Positions 40,756-49,858 of a stretch of 64,000 bases of DNA are shown here, one piece after another. Below the pieces are notes generated by a model, which was given only the letters and a program-made list of their open reading frames with translations, was not told the DNA's origin and searched no databases. The DNA lies in contig NZ_MSDV01000071.1 in the NCBI RefSeq assembly GCF_001931485.1, forward strand, positions 62,001 to 126,000, given 5' to 3'. The position numbers and the translations under genes are program-made. The first letter of the stretch is position 1. The number at the start of each line of letters is the position of its first letter. This DNA is from Burkholderia sp. SRS-W-2-2016 (lineage in GTDB: Bacteria; Pseudomonadota; Gammaproteobacteria; Burkholderiales; Burkholderiaceae).

Positions 40756-42279
40756 TCAGGCCGTCGCATCCGCCGCCATCGCACTGGCCGCCGCGCGCGC
40801 GGGCAGGCTGTCGGTAACCGGCAGTCCAAGCTGGCCCAGGCAGAAATAGCGTGTCTCGACGAACGGCTCGAAGCCTTCCGCGCCGCCTTCGCGGCCAAGT
40901 CCCGACGACTTGATCCCGCCGAACGGAATCGGCGCGCCGGTGAATTTCGCGCCGTTGACGGACACCATCGCGAAGTCGAGCCGGCGGATCAATTGGAATA
41001 CGGTGTTCAGTTCTTTCGCGCACACATAGGCGGCGAGTCCATATTCGGTGTCGTTCGCGCGCTCGACTACTTCGTCGAGCGAATCGAATGGCGTCACCGC
41101 CGAGATCGGCGCGAAGTTCTCCTCGTCGTAGATGCGCATGCCGGCCGCCGCATCGGCCACCACGGTCGGCTGAAAGAACCAGCCACCGCGCTCGTGCGCC
41201 GCGCCGCCGACCGTGATGCGCGCGCCCTTGTCCCGTGCGTCGGCGACACGCTGCGCGGTCGCGTCGAAAGCGGCCTGGTGCATCAGCGGACCGACATCGA
41301 CACCCGGCTCGAACGCGTCGCCGACTTTCAATGCCCGCACCGCGTCGCTATATCGCTCGACGAATGCTTCGTACAACGGACGAGCGACGAAGATCCGGTT
41401 CGCCGCGCAGCAGTCCTGCCCGGAAGTCTGAAACTTCGCGGCGACCGCGACGCGTACCGCCTGTTCGAGGTCCGCATCTTCGGTAACGATGAACGGCGCG
41501 TTGCCGCCGAGTTCGAGCGCGGTCTTCTTGATGCCCGCGTTGGCCGCCGTCTGCATCACCAAAGCACCGACGCGGGTCGAACCGGTGAAGCTGACCGAGC
41601 GCACCCGGCTGTCGGACACCAGCGTTTGCATCGCCATTTGCGGCTCGCCGAGCACCACGTTGAATACGCCGGCCGGAAAACCCGCTTCCTCAGCCAGCTG
41701 AGCGAGCGCGAGCGCCGAAAACGGCGTTTCGTGCGCGGGCTTCGCGACCACCGTGCAGCCGGCGGCGAGCGCGGCGGCAGCCTTGCGCGTGAGCATCGCG
41801 CACGGGAAATTCCACGGCGTGATCAACGCGGCGACGCCAACCGGCTCGACGATCGTGCCCAATTGCGCGCCGTCGATATGCGTCGGAATCGTGCGGCCAT
41901 TCAGGCGCCGCACTTCATGCGCGAACCATTCGACGAAACTCGCGCCATACGCGATCTCGCCGCGCGCTTCGGCGAGCGGCTTGCCCTGCTCCAGCGACAG
42001 AATCGCCGCGAGATCCTGCTGATGGCGCAGGATCAGCTCGTGCCAGCGCAGCAGCAGCGCGGAGCGCTTCGCGACCGGCAGCCAGCGCCATGTCGTGAAT
42101 GCGCGCTGCGCGGCATCGACCGCGGCGGTGATCTGCGCGGCGTCGAGCATCGGCACGTGACCGAGCACTTCCTGATTCGCGGGGTTCTGCACCGCCACGC
42201 TGGCGGCGCTCGCGCTATGAATCCAGCGCCCGTCCACGTAGCACAGCGATTTGAATAGAACCGGATGACCCAGCAACAT
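40756..42279 (-). CDS. doeC: Aldehyde dehydrogenase DoeC (aspartate-semialdehyde oxidising)
   Basis: 507 residues, succinate-semialdehyde-type ALDH. Cofactor-binding 'ITPWNFPCAMLTRKAAAALAAG' and 'FTGSTRVGALVMQTAA', catalytic Glu in 'TALELGGNAPFIV', catalytic Cys in 'TSGQDCCAANRIFV'. In this setting it should be DoeC, oxidising L-aspartate semialdehyde from DoeD to aspartate. Strong AGGAGGTCG before the ATG at 42277-42279. A 185-bp gap to doeX may hold an internal promoter. Confidence 0.88.
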   Translation of the reverse strand: MLLGHPVLFKSLCYVDGRWIHSASAASVAVQNPANQEVLGHVPMLDAAQITAAVDAAQRAFTTWRWLPVAKRSALLLRWHELILRHQQDLAAILSLEQGKPLAEARGEIAYGASFVEWFAHEVRRLNGRTIPTHIDGAQLGTIVEPVGVAALITPWNFPCAMLTRKAAAALAAGCTVVAKPAHETPFSALALAQLAEEAGFPAGVFNVVLGEPQMAMQTLVSDSRVRSVSFTGSTRVGALVMQTAANAGIKKTALELGGNAPFIVTEDADLEQAVRVAVAAKFQTSGQDCCAANRIFVARPLYEAFVERYSDAVRALKVGDAFEPGVDVGPLMHQAAFDATAQRVADARDKGARITVGGAAHERGGWFFQPTVVADAAAGMRIYDEENFAPISAVTPFDSLDEVVERANDTEYGLAAYVCAKELNTVFQLIRRLDFAMVSVNGAKFTGAPIPFGGIKSSGLGREGGAEGFEPFVETRYFCLGQLGLPVTDSLPARAAASAMAADATA

Positions 42280-42464
42280 GACGACCTCCTGTGTGCGATA
42301 TCTGCTATCACTGTAGGTCCGGCGGCACTGCGGATTTTTTTGTTGTGATGTCGCGAAGATTGCGTTTTTTCTGCAATCGGTCTGAACAGAAGAGGTTTTT
42401 CGGGCCGGCCTCTACACGCACGCATTACCGCATCGGCCGTGCCCATTCGCACTTATTCACTCCT

Positions 42465-42956
42465 TCATCCGTTCTCGCCGATCGACTCCCGCGCCCATTC
42501 CGGCAAGCTTTCTTGGCCAGCCTTGACGACCTTCGTGACGATGTACGTGAAGTACTTCTCGATGCCCAATTCGTCGGTCAAGAGCGTGTCGATAAAACGC
42601 TGGTAGTGGTCGATATCGCGCGACAACACCTGCATCACATAATCGACGCCGCCGCCCGTTGCAAGACACTGCACCACCTCGGGCGCGGCGGCGATGCGTT
42701 CCTCGAAGCGCCGCATGTCGGGCGCGGTGTGACGCGCGAGCGTGACCTCGACCACCACGCGGCTACCCTTGAACGCGCGGACCCAATCGATATCCGCGCG
42801 ATAGCCGCGAATCACGCCTTCTTCTTCGAGGCGCTTCACGCGCTCCCACGCCGGCGAGATCGACAGATTGATCTCTTCGGCGAGGCGCGACTTCGTAATG
42901 CGTCCGTCGCGCGCGAGGATGCGCAGAATCGCGAGATCGTAGCGGTCGAGTTTCAT
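42465..42956 (-). CDS. doeX: Lrp/AsnC-family regulator DoeX
   Basis: 163 residues from ATG 42954-42956. N-terminal AsnC helix-turn-helix ('LDRYDLAILRILARDGRITKSRLAEEINLSISPAWERVKRLEEEGVIRGY') and C-terminal RAM effector domain ('FKGSRVVVEVTLARHT', 'VVQCLATGGGVDYVMQVLSRDIDHYQRFIDTLL'). DoeX-type proteins accompany ectoine catabolic genes and sense pathway intermediates. It starts 7 bp after the eutE stop, so it is co-transcribed with eutBCE. Confidence 0.88.
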   Translation of the reverse strand: MKLDRYDLAILRILARDGRITKSRLAEEINLSISPAWERVKRLEEEGVIRGYRADIDWVRAFKGSRVVVEVTLARHTAPDMRRFEERIAAAPEVVQCLATGGGVDYVMQVLSRDIDHYQRFIDTLLTDELGIEKYFTYIVTKVVKAGQESLPEWARESIGENG

Positions 42957-42963
42957 CGCGCGT

Positions 42964-43989
42964 TCAGACCGCGACCGGGATGCCGCGTTCGAGCACATCG
43001 GCCACCACCGCGACCGTATCGCCGATCCGCACGAGCCCCGGGAAATGCCGCGCGGCGAGCATCCCGGCACGGCGCGCGCGATATTCGACCGGCGCGACGC
43101 CGGTGCGAGACGCATCGTAGACCCGCGCAATCACCTCGCCGCGCTCGACCATCTCGCCCAGGTCCTTGCACAATTCGAGCAGTCCGTCGTGCTCGCTGGT
43201 CGTGTAGCAGTTGCCGTCGGGCATATCGAGCAGCGTCGTGGTACGCGGCGCGGCGCCGCTTGCTTCGTCCTGCTTGAGAATGCCCGCGTGCTGCAGGAAA
43301 CCGCGCACGCCGCGCTCCGCGACCGCGACACTCTGCGCGGTCGCGGTACCGCCGCCGCCCAGTTCTGTCGATACGAACACCTTGCCCGCTTCCTCGACCG
43401 CCGTGTCGTACAGGCCGACGCTATCGAGTTCGAGCATCCGCATCGAATACGGCGCGCCGAATGCGCGCATCGCCGCTTCGCAGCGCGCCTGCTGGGTCGC
43501 GTCAGGCAACAGATGAATCGCGGCGAACGGCACGAAATCGAGCGTGCGGCCGCCCGCGTGCAGGTCGAGCACATAGTCGGCGAGCGGCAACAGATAGCGC
43601 TGAAAATAATCGGCGATCTTCTCGGTCACGGTGCCGTCCGGCCTGCCCGGAAAGCTGCGATTCAGATTGCCGCGATCGATCGGCGACGTGCGGGTGCCCG
43701 CGCGAAACGCGGGGAAATTCATGAACGGCACGATGATCACGCGGCCGCATACGTCACCGGCTTTGAGCGTGCCGGCGAGTTTCGCGAGTGCGATCGGCCC
43801 TTCGTACTCGTCGCCGTGATTGCCGCCGCTCAGCAGCGCGGTCGGCCCCTCGCCGTTGCGAATCACGGTGACCGGAATCATCACCGCGCCCCATGCGGAG
43901 CCGTCGTGCGAATGGGGCAGTTTGAGAAAGCCGTGCTGCTCGCCGTCGGCGTTGAAATCGACCGTCGGTTGAATCGGGGATGCCCGCAT
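42964..43989 (-). CDS. eutE: N-acetyl-diaminobutyrate deacetylase EutE/DoeB
   Basis: 341 residues. The ATG at 43987-43989 is preferred over an in-frame GTG nine bases earlier because AAGGAG lies at the right distance. Succinylglutamate desuccinylase/aspartoacylase-like zinc enzyme: His and Glu ligands in 'LLSGGNHGDEYEGPIALAKL', His in 'DYVLDLHAGGRTLDFVP', and 'NLNRSFPGRPDGTVTEKIADY' for the substrate. It removes acetate from N-alpha-acetyl-L-2,4-diaminobutyrate. Between eutC (60 bp gap) and doeX. Confidence 0.9.
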   Translation of the reverse strand: MRASPIQPTVDFNADGEQHGFLKLPHSHDGSAWGAVMIPVTVIRNGEGPTALLSGGNHGDEYEGPIALAKLAGTLKAGDVCGRVIIVPFMNFPAFRAGTRTSPIDRGNLNRSFPGRPDGTVTEKIADYFQRYLLPLADYVLDLHAGGRTLDFVPFAAIHLLPDATQQARCEAAMRAFGAPYSMRMLELDSVGLYDTAVEEAGKVFVSTELGGGGTATAQSVAVAERGVRGFLQHAGILKQDEASGAAPRTTTLLDMPDGNCYTTSEHDGLLELCKDLGEMVERGEVIARVYDASRTGVAPVEYRARRAGMLAARHFPGLVRIGDTVAVVADVLERGIPVAV

Positions 43990-44049
43990 CTGTGCCACTC
44001 CTTCATGAGCCGCTTAGGCGGCGTAGTGCATATTGCCGATCGACGCGCG

Positions 44050-45054
44050 TCATTGCGTCGGCGCGTCGTTGCGAAAAATCATTCCCGCATTCGCGGCACG
44101 CGCGCGCTGCAACGCGAGCGCGGCAATCGCGGTGTCCTGCGCGCCGGTGCCGGTCAGATCGCAAATCGTCACATCAGCTTCGCGGGTGCGGCCCACGGCT
44201 TGCTTTGCGATCACCCGGCCGAGTTCGACGAACGGCCCATCGGCACGCAGCGTGCCGGCGTTCAATGCGTGATGCAGTTCGCCGAGTACACGCGTTTGCT
44301 GCACGCGATCGCAGACGTAGCGCGCGGCAGCCAACGCGGCCGGCGCGATTTCATTCTTGTGCTCGGCATCCGAGCCCATCGCGGTGATGTGCAAACCCGG
44401 ATGCAGATCGGCGGCGTCGATCAGCGGCGTGCGGCTCGGCGTGGTCGTAATCGCAATGTCCGCTTCGGCGAGCGCGTGGCGAACGTCGCGCGCGACCTCG
44501 CATTGCACGCCGAGCGTTTCGCTTACCGCCGCCGCGAAACGCTGCGCGCTTTGCGAATTGCGCGCCCACACCCGCACGCGTTCAACACGCCGTACCAGCA
44601 TCAACGCGCGCAATTGCAGCCGTGCCTGTTCGCCCGCGCCGAGCACCGCGACTTGCGGCGTGTGTGGATTGGCGAGCCAGCGCGCGGCCACCGCGCCGGC
44701 CGCGGCGGTGCGAATCGCGGTCAGATAACCGTTGTCGAGCAGCACCGCTTCGGTCAAGCCGGTCTTCGCGGACAACACCAGCATCAAACCATTCAGGCTC
44801 GGCAAACCGAGCGCGGGGTTGTCGAAAAAGCCTGGGCTCACCTTGATCGCGAAGCTGTCGAGACGCGGCAGCCACGCGGTCTTCACGTCGACTTCGCCGT
44901 TGTGCGCGGGCAGGTCGAGCCGCAGGACCGGCGGCATCGCGACCGCCTCGGTGGCGAGCGCGAGGAAGGCCGCCTCGATCTGGTCGATCGCGGCAAGGTC
45001 GAGCGGCACGAGTTCGCGAAGCTCGGCTTCGCCAAGGAGCGTGATGGCAGTCAT
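44050..45054 (-). CDS. eutC: EutC, ornithine cyclodeaminase/mu-crystallin family
   Basis: 334 residues. Start overlaps the eutB stop (ATGA), so translation is coupled. Typical family pieces are 'LRLDLPAHNGEVDVKTAWLPRLDSFAIKVSPGF', 'LLDNGYLTAIRTAAAGAVAARWLA', the Rossmann motif 'VAVLGAGEQARLQLRALM' and 'HITAMGSDAEHKNEI'. In ectoine clusters this is EutC, acting with EutA and EutB on hydroxyectoine. The NAD-binding fold suggests a hidden redox step. Confidence 0.88.
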   Translation of the reverse strand: MTAITLLGEAELRELVPLDLAAIDQIEAAFLALATEAVAMPPVLRLDLPAHNGEVDVKTAWLPRLDSFAIKVSPGFFDNPALGLPSLNGLMLVLSAKTGLTEAVLLDNGYLTAIRTAAAGAVAARWLANPHTPQVAVLGAGEQARLQLRALMLVRRVERVRVWARNSQSAQRFAAAVSETLGVQCEVARDVRHALAEADIAITTTPSRTPLIDAADLHPGLHITAMGSDAEHKNEIAPAALAAARYVCDRVQQTRVLGELHHALNAGTLRADGPFVELGRVIAKQAVGRTREADVTICDLTGTGAQDTAIAALALQRARAANAGMIFRNDAPTQ

Positions 45055-46082
45055 CGTGTAGTGAGCGAGCGTGATTGAGATTCGGTCTGCGAATCATCGG
45101 CGGCAATCAACCGCCGATGCAGATCCATATCGATGTTCGCGCCGGTCACGACCAGCACCAGCGGCCCGCGCTCGATGCACCCGGCCGGCAGCGCGCGATC
45201 GAGCACAGCGGCAATCCCCACCGCGGCCGCGCCTTCAACGACGAGCCGTTCATGCCGGTACGCATGCACGATCCCGCGCGCGATCGACCCTTCGTCGAGC
45301 AGCACCGTGTGGTCGATCAGTTCGCGCGTCAGCGCATACGTATAGCGGTTATCGAGCCCGATCCCGCCGCCGAGCGAATCGGCAAGCGTGTCGAGTTCTT
45401 CGATCAGCACCGGTTTGCCGGCCGCGAGACTCGCATGCATCGCCGCGCCGCGCGCCATCGTGACGCCGGTCAGACCGATCGCGCGATTCGCGCTTTTAGC
45501 CGCGAGCGCGATCCCCGCGAACAGACCGCCGCCCGATAGCGGCACGACGATGTTCGCGACGTCCGGCAACGCCTCGACGATTTCGAGGCCGATCGTGCCC
45601 TGCCCGGCGATCACGAACGGATCGTCGAATGGCGGCACATAGGCGAAACCTTCTTCGCGCGCGAGCCGCAATGCTTCGTGCTCCGCTTCGTCCTGGCTCT
45701 GCCCGCTAATGCGCACCTGCGCGCCGAGCGCGCGAACCGCGTCGACCTTGTTCGCCGGCACGAGCCGCGACAGACACACCGTCGCGTCGATGCCGAGCGC
45801 GCGCGCCGCATACGCGAGCGCGCGGCCATGATTGCCGGTCGATGCGGTCACCACGCGCGCACAGCCGGCTTCGGCGAGCCGCGCGAGCGCATTGGTCGCA
45901 CCGCGCAGCTTGAAGCTGCCGGTCGGCTGCACGGTTTCGAGTTTCAGATAGACGGGGGTACGGGCAAGCGCCGACAGCGCGGGCGCTTCGACGAGCGGCG
46001 TGCGGCACACGCGCCCGTCGATACGGCTGCGCGCGCGGTAGATGTCGGCGAGAGAAAGATCGACTGACGACGAAACGGACAT
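45051..46082 (-). CDS. eutB: EutB, threonine dehydratase-like PLP enzyme
   Basis: 343 residues from ATG 46080-46082. An in-frame longer version adds 29 residues with no family match. Fold-type II PLP enzyme: Schiff-base Lys in 'QPTGSFKLRGATNAL', 'VTASTGNHGRALAYAARALG', glycine loop 'IVVPLSGGGLFAGIALA'. EutB of hydroxyectoine use belongs to this serine/threonine dehydratase family and would suit removal of the 5-hydroxyl group. It leads eutBCE-doeXCD. An operator-like palindrome lies 131 bp upstream. Confidence 0.88.
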   Translation of the reverse strand: MSVSSSVDLSLADIYRARSRIDGRVCRTPLVEAPALSALARTPVYLKLETVQPTGSFKLRGATNALARLAEAGCARVVTASTGNHGRALAYAARALGIDATVCLSRLVPANKVDAVRALGAQVRISGQSQDEAEHEALRLAREEGFAYVPPFDDPFVIAGQGTIGLEIVEALPDVANIVVPLSGGGLFAGIALAAKSANRAIGLTGVTMARGAAMHASLAAGKPVLIEELDTLADSLGGGIGLDNRYTYALTRELIDHTVLLDEGSIARGIVHAYRHERLVVEGAAAVGIAAVLDRALPAGCIERGPLVLVVTGANIDMDLHRRLIAADDSQTESQSRSLTTR

Positions 46083-46212
46083 GCACTGGGCCCTGCATCG
46101 AAAGAGTTGATTCGCGGTTTCGATGCAGCGGCCACTAATGCGGATAAAACGCGTCGCACGCGGCTGCATCGATTTCCATGCAGCCCAGTCTAGTGTTCTA
46201 AAAAAGGATTTC

Positions 46213-46230
46213 TATTGTCCTAGTTCATTT
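46213..46230. promoter_or_regulatory. MocR-type operator before eutB
   Basis: TATTGTCCTAGTTCATTT. The left half ATTGTCCTAG is identical to the site before the MocR gene, and the right half is degenerate. It lies in the 167-bp gap between the upstream MFS gene and eutB. Confidence 0.5.
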
Positions 46231-46249
46231 CATGCAACGCGCCGGCCAC

Positions 46250-47926
46250 TCACGCCTTGGCCTCCGACGGCCCGGCCACCGCCTTGAGCGGCGGTTCGAC
46301 CGGCAATTCCCCGGGCAGGTAATTCGGCAACCGGCTGGCGGGAAAAATTGCGAGCACGGAAATCATTGCCATGATCAACAGCCCCATCTTCAACGCGCGC
46401 AGGCGGGCATCCTCGTTGACCTGCAACGCCGCCGCGACCTGTTCCGGACTCGCGCTGGTGGCTTCCAGCACGCTCTGCAGCCGGTCGTTGCTGACGAAGT
46501 TGATATTGTCGAGATTGACCTGGGCTTGCAGCTCGGGCGTGAGCACCGGCGTTTCGGTCACGTTGCGCATCACGTTGGCCGCCAGCAGACTCACGAGCAG
46601 CGCACCGGCCACCGCGGTGCCGACCGCGTTTGCGAGATTGTTAGTGGTGCCACGCAACGAACCGACGTCGTTCGCGAGTTCTTTCGGCGACGCGCTGACC
46701 AGCACGTTGAACACCAGCGTCACCAATGCCCCCTGGCCGATCCCGAACACCACCAGACCGATCAGCACCGGAATCTCGCTCCAGTTGTTGCGCACGACGA
46801 ACGCGAGCCACAGCAACGCGACCGTGGTGATGATGAAACCGTACCGGCCGATCTGACGCGGCGTGAGCGTCGCGTAGAAACGCACGATCAGCATCGCCGA
46901 GAAAAACACCGACAGGTTGAACGGCAGCATCGCGATCGCGGTGGACAGCGGCGTGCGTCCCTGCACGATCTGGATATAGAGCGGCACGGTGAAATTGAGC
47001 ATCGCCTCGAGCGCGACCACCGCGAACATCGCGACGACCGCCGCGCGCTCGGTCGACGACGTAACCACTTGCAGCGCGAGCAACGGCGTCTTGCCGGCCT
47101 CGCTACGCCGCCGCGTCCAGACCACGAACGACTGGCCGAGCACGATCCCGAGCACGATCATCACCGGCGCCGGCGATAGTCCGAACAGGTCGAACGGCGC
47201 AGCCGGGCGCACCGGCCCGAGACCCCAGCGGTTCAGATTGTTGAAGCCGAACGTGATCAGCACGATGGCCGCCGCGGCGAGAATCACGCCGACCATGTCG
47301 ATATTGACTTCGGGGCGTCCGCGGTCGGCCTTGAGCCGGAAACTCAGCAGCAAAATGACGACCGCCAGAACGATCAGGATTCCGAACACCGGCCGCCAGC
47401 CGATGTAAGTGCCGAGCATCCCGCCGACCAGAAACGCGGTGACGCCGGCACCCGCGCGCGCCGAACCGAGCGCGCCCAGCGCGGTGGCCTGCTGGTTGCC
47501 GCGATAGTTCTCGGCGATCAGCGCGACGAGAGCCGGCACGATCGCGGCGCCGGCCAGCCCCGACACCGCCTGCGCGGTAATCATCGCGCTCGCGTTCGGG
47601 CTGAAGGTCATCAGTACCTGGGCGGCGCCGAACACCAGCACGGCGATGCGAAACACCAGCAGCGAGCCGAAGCGCTGGTTCAGCTTCGCGCCCAGCATCA
47701 CGAACGCGGCGACCGACAGCGAATACATGACGATGCCGGTCGCGATCGTGGTAGGCGGCACGTTGAAACTCTTGACCATGCCGCCGAGCGCCACCGGCAG
47801 CGACGCCACGTTGAACGACATCAGAACCTGGGTCAGTGCGATGGTGATCATCGGCACCCAGGATTCCTTCCTTTCTTCGAGCGCCGGCGTGCCCGCGCCT
47901 GTTACTGCCGCTGTCTGGGTTGGCAT
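46250..47926 (-). CDS. 14-helix MFS transporter (DHA2-type)
   Basis: 558 residues, about 14 transmembrane helices. MFS motifs 'MLGAKLNQRFGSLLVFRIAVLVFG' and 'SGLAGAAIVPALVALIAENYRGN'. The large C-terminal loop ('NVTETPVLTPELQAQVNLDNINF', 'EATSASPEQVAAALQVNEDARL') is typical of the DHA2 multidrug-like group. AGGAG precedes the ATG. Only 14 bp separate it from glutaminase, which is transcribed first. The shared operon hints at glutamine/glutamate-linked transport, but the substrate is unknown. Confidence 0.83.
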   Translation of the reverse strand: MPTQTAAVTGAGTPALEERKESWVPMITIALTQVLMSFNVASLPVALGGMVKSFNVPPTTIATGIVMYSLSVAAFVMLGAKLNQRFGSLLVFRIAVLVFGAAQVLMTFSPNASAMITAQAVSGLAGAAIVPALVALIAENYRGNQQATALGALGSARAGAGVTAFLVGGMLGTYIGWRPVFGILIVLAVVILLLSFRLKADRGRPEVNIDMVGVILAAAAIVLITFGFNNLNRWGLGPVRPAAPFDLFGLSPAPVMIVLGIVLGQSFVVWTRRRSEAGKTPLLALQVVTSSTERAAVVAMFAVVALEAMLNFTVPLYIQIVQGRTPLSTAIAMLPFNLSVFFSAMLIVRFYATLTPRQIGRYGFIITTVALLWLAFVVRNNWSEIPVLIGLVVFGIGQGALVTLVFNVLVSASPKELANDVGSLRGTTNNLANAVGTAVAGALLVSLLAANVMRNVTETPVLTPELQAQVNLDNINFVSNDRLQSVLEATSASPEQVAAALQVNEDARLRALKMGLLIMAMISVLAIFPASRLPNYLPGELPVEPPLKAVAGPSEAKA

Positions 47927-47940
47927 TGTCCGCTCCTGTT

Positions 47941-48951
47941 TCAGTCGTGTTCCCGAAAGGGTTCCGAAACAAACATGTCCATACCGAGGCGTCTGGACAG
48001 AAAGCGCGCCGCCAGTTGCCCCTTCACACTATTGCCGGCCGCGTCCAGCCGCGGCGCGAATGTTCCCAGTCCGCTTTTGCCCGGCGACACGGTAACGATG
48101 CCGCCGCCGATGCCGCTCTTGCCCGGCAGGCCGATATCGCACAGCCAGTCGCCGGAGGTCTCGTACAGGCCCGCGGTCACCATCACCGCGAGCGTGTAGT
48201 GACAGACCTCGTTATCGACGACCCATTCGCCGGTCAGCGGATTGAAGCCGCCGTCGGCCAGCGTGGCGCCCATCACCGCGAGATCGCGCGCATTGATATC
48301 GAGGCAGCACTGGCGGGTATAGAGATCTGTCGCGGTCTTCGGATCGCAACCGAGGCGGCCATAGCCATGCAGAACATTGGCGATGCCGCGATTGCGGAAA
48401 TTGGTTTGCGACGCCGACGCGTACACCTCTTCGTTCACGGTCAGCTCGCGTCCGGCGAAACGCGATAGTCCCTGACGAATGAAGTCCCATTTCTCCAGGC
48501 TGCTATTTCCGGGTACCAGACTGGTGGTCGCAATCGCGCCGGAATTGACCATCGGATTGGTGCGGCCGTCCGGAGAACGCTCGATTGCACTCAGTGAATT
48601 AAACGGCAGTCCGGTGCTATTGACGCCGAGTTGTTCACGACACGTGGCCGCGCCGATTGCCTGGCACACCAGCGCGAAAACGAATGGCTTCGAAATACTC
48701 ATGATGGTGAACGGATAATCGACGTCGCCCGCCGCATAAACGTTCCCATTGATACCGACGAGGCAAATGCCGAACAGATCGGGCCGCACTCGTTCAAGAG
48801 CGGGATAGACGCTGGAGACCACGCCGTCCGTATCGGTATGGAAGCGCTCGTGCGCTTCATGAACCAGTCTTTCGACCACGTAAGGCACCGGAAGCTGTCC
48901 GGTGGAAACGAAATCGCGAGTTGCGTCGCCTTCCCCATTTGACATGATCAT
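47941..48951 (-). CDS. glsA: Glutaminase (beta-lactamase-like serine type)
   Basis: 336 residues, glutaminase A/B family: L-glutamine to glutamate and ammonia. The Ser85-x-x-Lys88 pair lies in 'FTIMSISKPFVFAL'. Other family blocks are 'NPMVNSGAIATTSL', 'RNRGIANVLHGYGRL', 'YTRQCCLDINARDLAVMGATLADGG' and 'CDIGLPGKSGIGGGIVTV'. Cytoplasmic. Either of two ATGs (48951 or 48945) may start it. The next gene upstream on this strand encodes an HdeD-like membrane protein, so an acid-stress role is possible. Confidence 0.92.
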   Translation of the reverse strand: MIMSNGEGDATRDFVSTGQLPVPYVVERLVHEAHERFHTDTDGVVSSVYPALERVRPDLFGICLVGINGNVYAAGDVDYPFTIMSISKPFVFALVCQAIGAATCREQLGVNSTGLPFNSLSAIERSPDGRTNPMVNSGAIATTSLVPGNSSLEKWDFIRQGLSRFAGRELTVNEEVYASASQTNFRNRGIANVLHGYGRLGCDPKTATDLYTRQCCLDINARDLAVMGATLADGGFNPLTGEWVVDNEVCHYTLAVMVTAGLYETSGDWLCDIGLPGKSGIGGGIVTVSPGKSGLGTFAPRLDAAGNSVKGQLAARFLSRRLGMDMFVSEPFREHD

Positions 48952-49108
48952 TCTCTTTGCCGTCGTAATATGCAGATTATTTTTAGGTGAGTTTCATTAG
49001 GACGTCAAACCACTATTGCAATAAAAATCTCACTACGACTTTCACGCCGCAATAGCGTTCGAGAAGGTTGCGGATTTTGTTAACTAAAGCGCGACCTGTG
49101 ATGCCCGA

Positions 49109-49681
49109 TTATGCGCCGGCATCCAGCTCATGGCGCGCTGCGGAAACTCGTGGGAAAAGCGTCACGCCCATCGAAATCAAATCCACTCCCAGAAAGACTT
49201 CGAGCAGCCATATCGGCGTGCCGGGAAAAGTGGCGGCGAGAAATATCGCGAAGAAAAACGATAATCCCGCACGGAAAAGAGGGATGCCATTGCGGATGAT
49301 TGGCGCGCCGCCAACCGACGCGACGATTTTGAAGTAGCCGTCAAGTACGAAAAATATCATCAGCATCACGGCGAGGCTGCGCGCGTGAGGGCCGTCGTTC
49401 AACAGAATCAGCGTACCGATCAGAATCGCGATCACGACCGGCGCGGCCCCTTTCAGCAGTGCGGAGACACTGCGCGCCGAAGAGAGCCGATAGGCATGCA
49501 CGAAGCCGCAGAAAATCAGAATGCGGCCGATAAAAGGCGGACCGTCGATCTGCGGAATGAATGGAGCCAGCACGCAGAACACGCCGGCAATCACGAGCAG
49601 TATCGCCGCGGGCCGCGACCGCAATGAGCGCGTTGCACGGTTGCCGCCGCCGTCGAGCTTGTCGCTTGCAGGCCTGTCCAT
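49109..49681 (-). CDS. HdeD-like (DUF308) membrane protein
   Basis: 190 residues with about six hydrophobic segments after a polar 25-residue N-terminus ('AAILLVIAGVFCVLAPFI', 'APVVIAILIGTLILLNDG', 'SLAVMLMIFFVLDGYFKIVAS', 'GLSFFFAIFLAATFPGTPIWLLEVFLGVDLISMGVTLF'). The paired-helix repeats fit the HdeD acid-resistance family. The ATG is at 49679-49681. It lies 157 bp upstream of glutaminase on the same strand. Confidence 0.75.
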   Translation of the reverse strand: MDRPASDKLDGGGNRATRSLRSRPAAILLVIAGVFCVLAPFIPQIDGPPFIGRILIFCGFVHAYRLSSARSVSALLKGAAPVVIAILIGTLILLNDGPHARSLAVMLMIFFVLDGYFKIVASVGGAPIIRNGIPLFRAGLSFFFAIFLAATFPGTPIWLLEVFLGVDLISMGVTLFPRVSAARHELDAGA

Positions 49682-49858
49682 CTCGCGGACCTCTTGCTGG
49701 TGAAGTTGCGGCGCCGGGAAGAACCGGGCGGCCGGGCAGGTGTTATTGCGCCACGCGGTTCAGATTATCGTCACGATGCGCACCTGCTGGCAACCTCAAT
49801 TAGCGAAGCTTGCCGCTCGCGTCGACGCGCCTGGCAAACCGGATCGCGAGGCGCGGCT

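Noticed and set aside
43045..45078. A 677-codon frame antisense to eutE and eutC
   Set aside because: Spans two well-recognised genes and their junction, with Arg/Ala bias.
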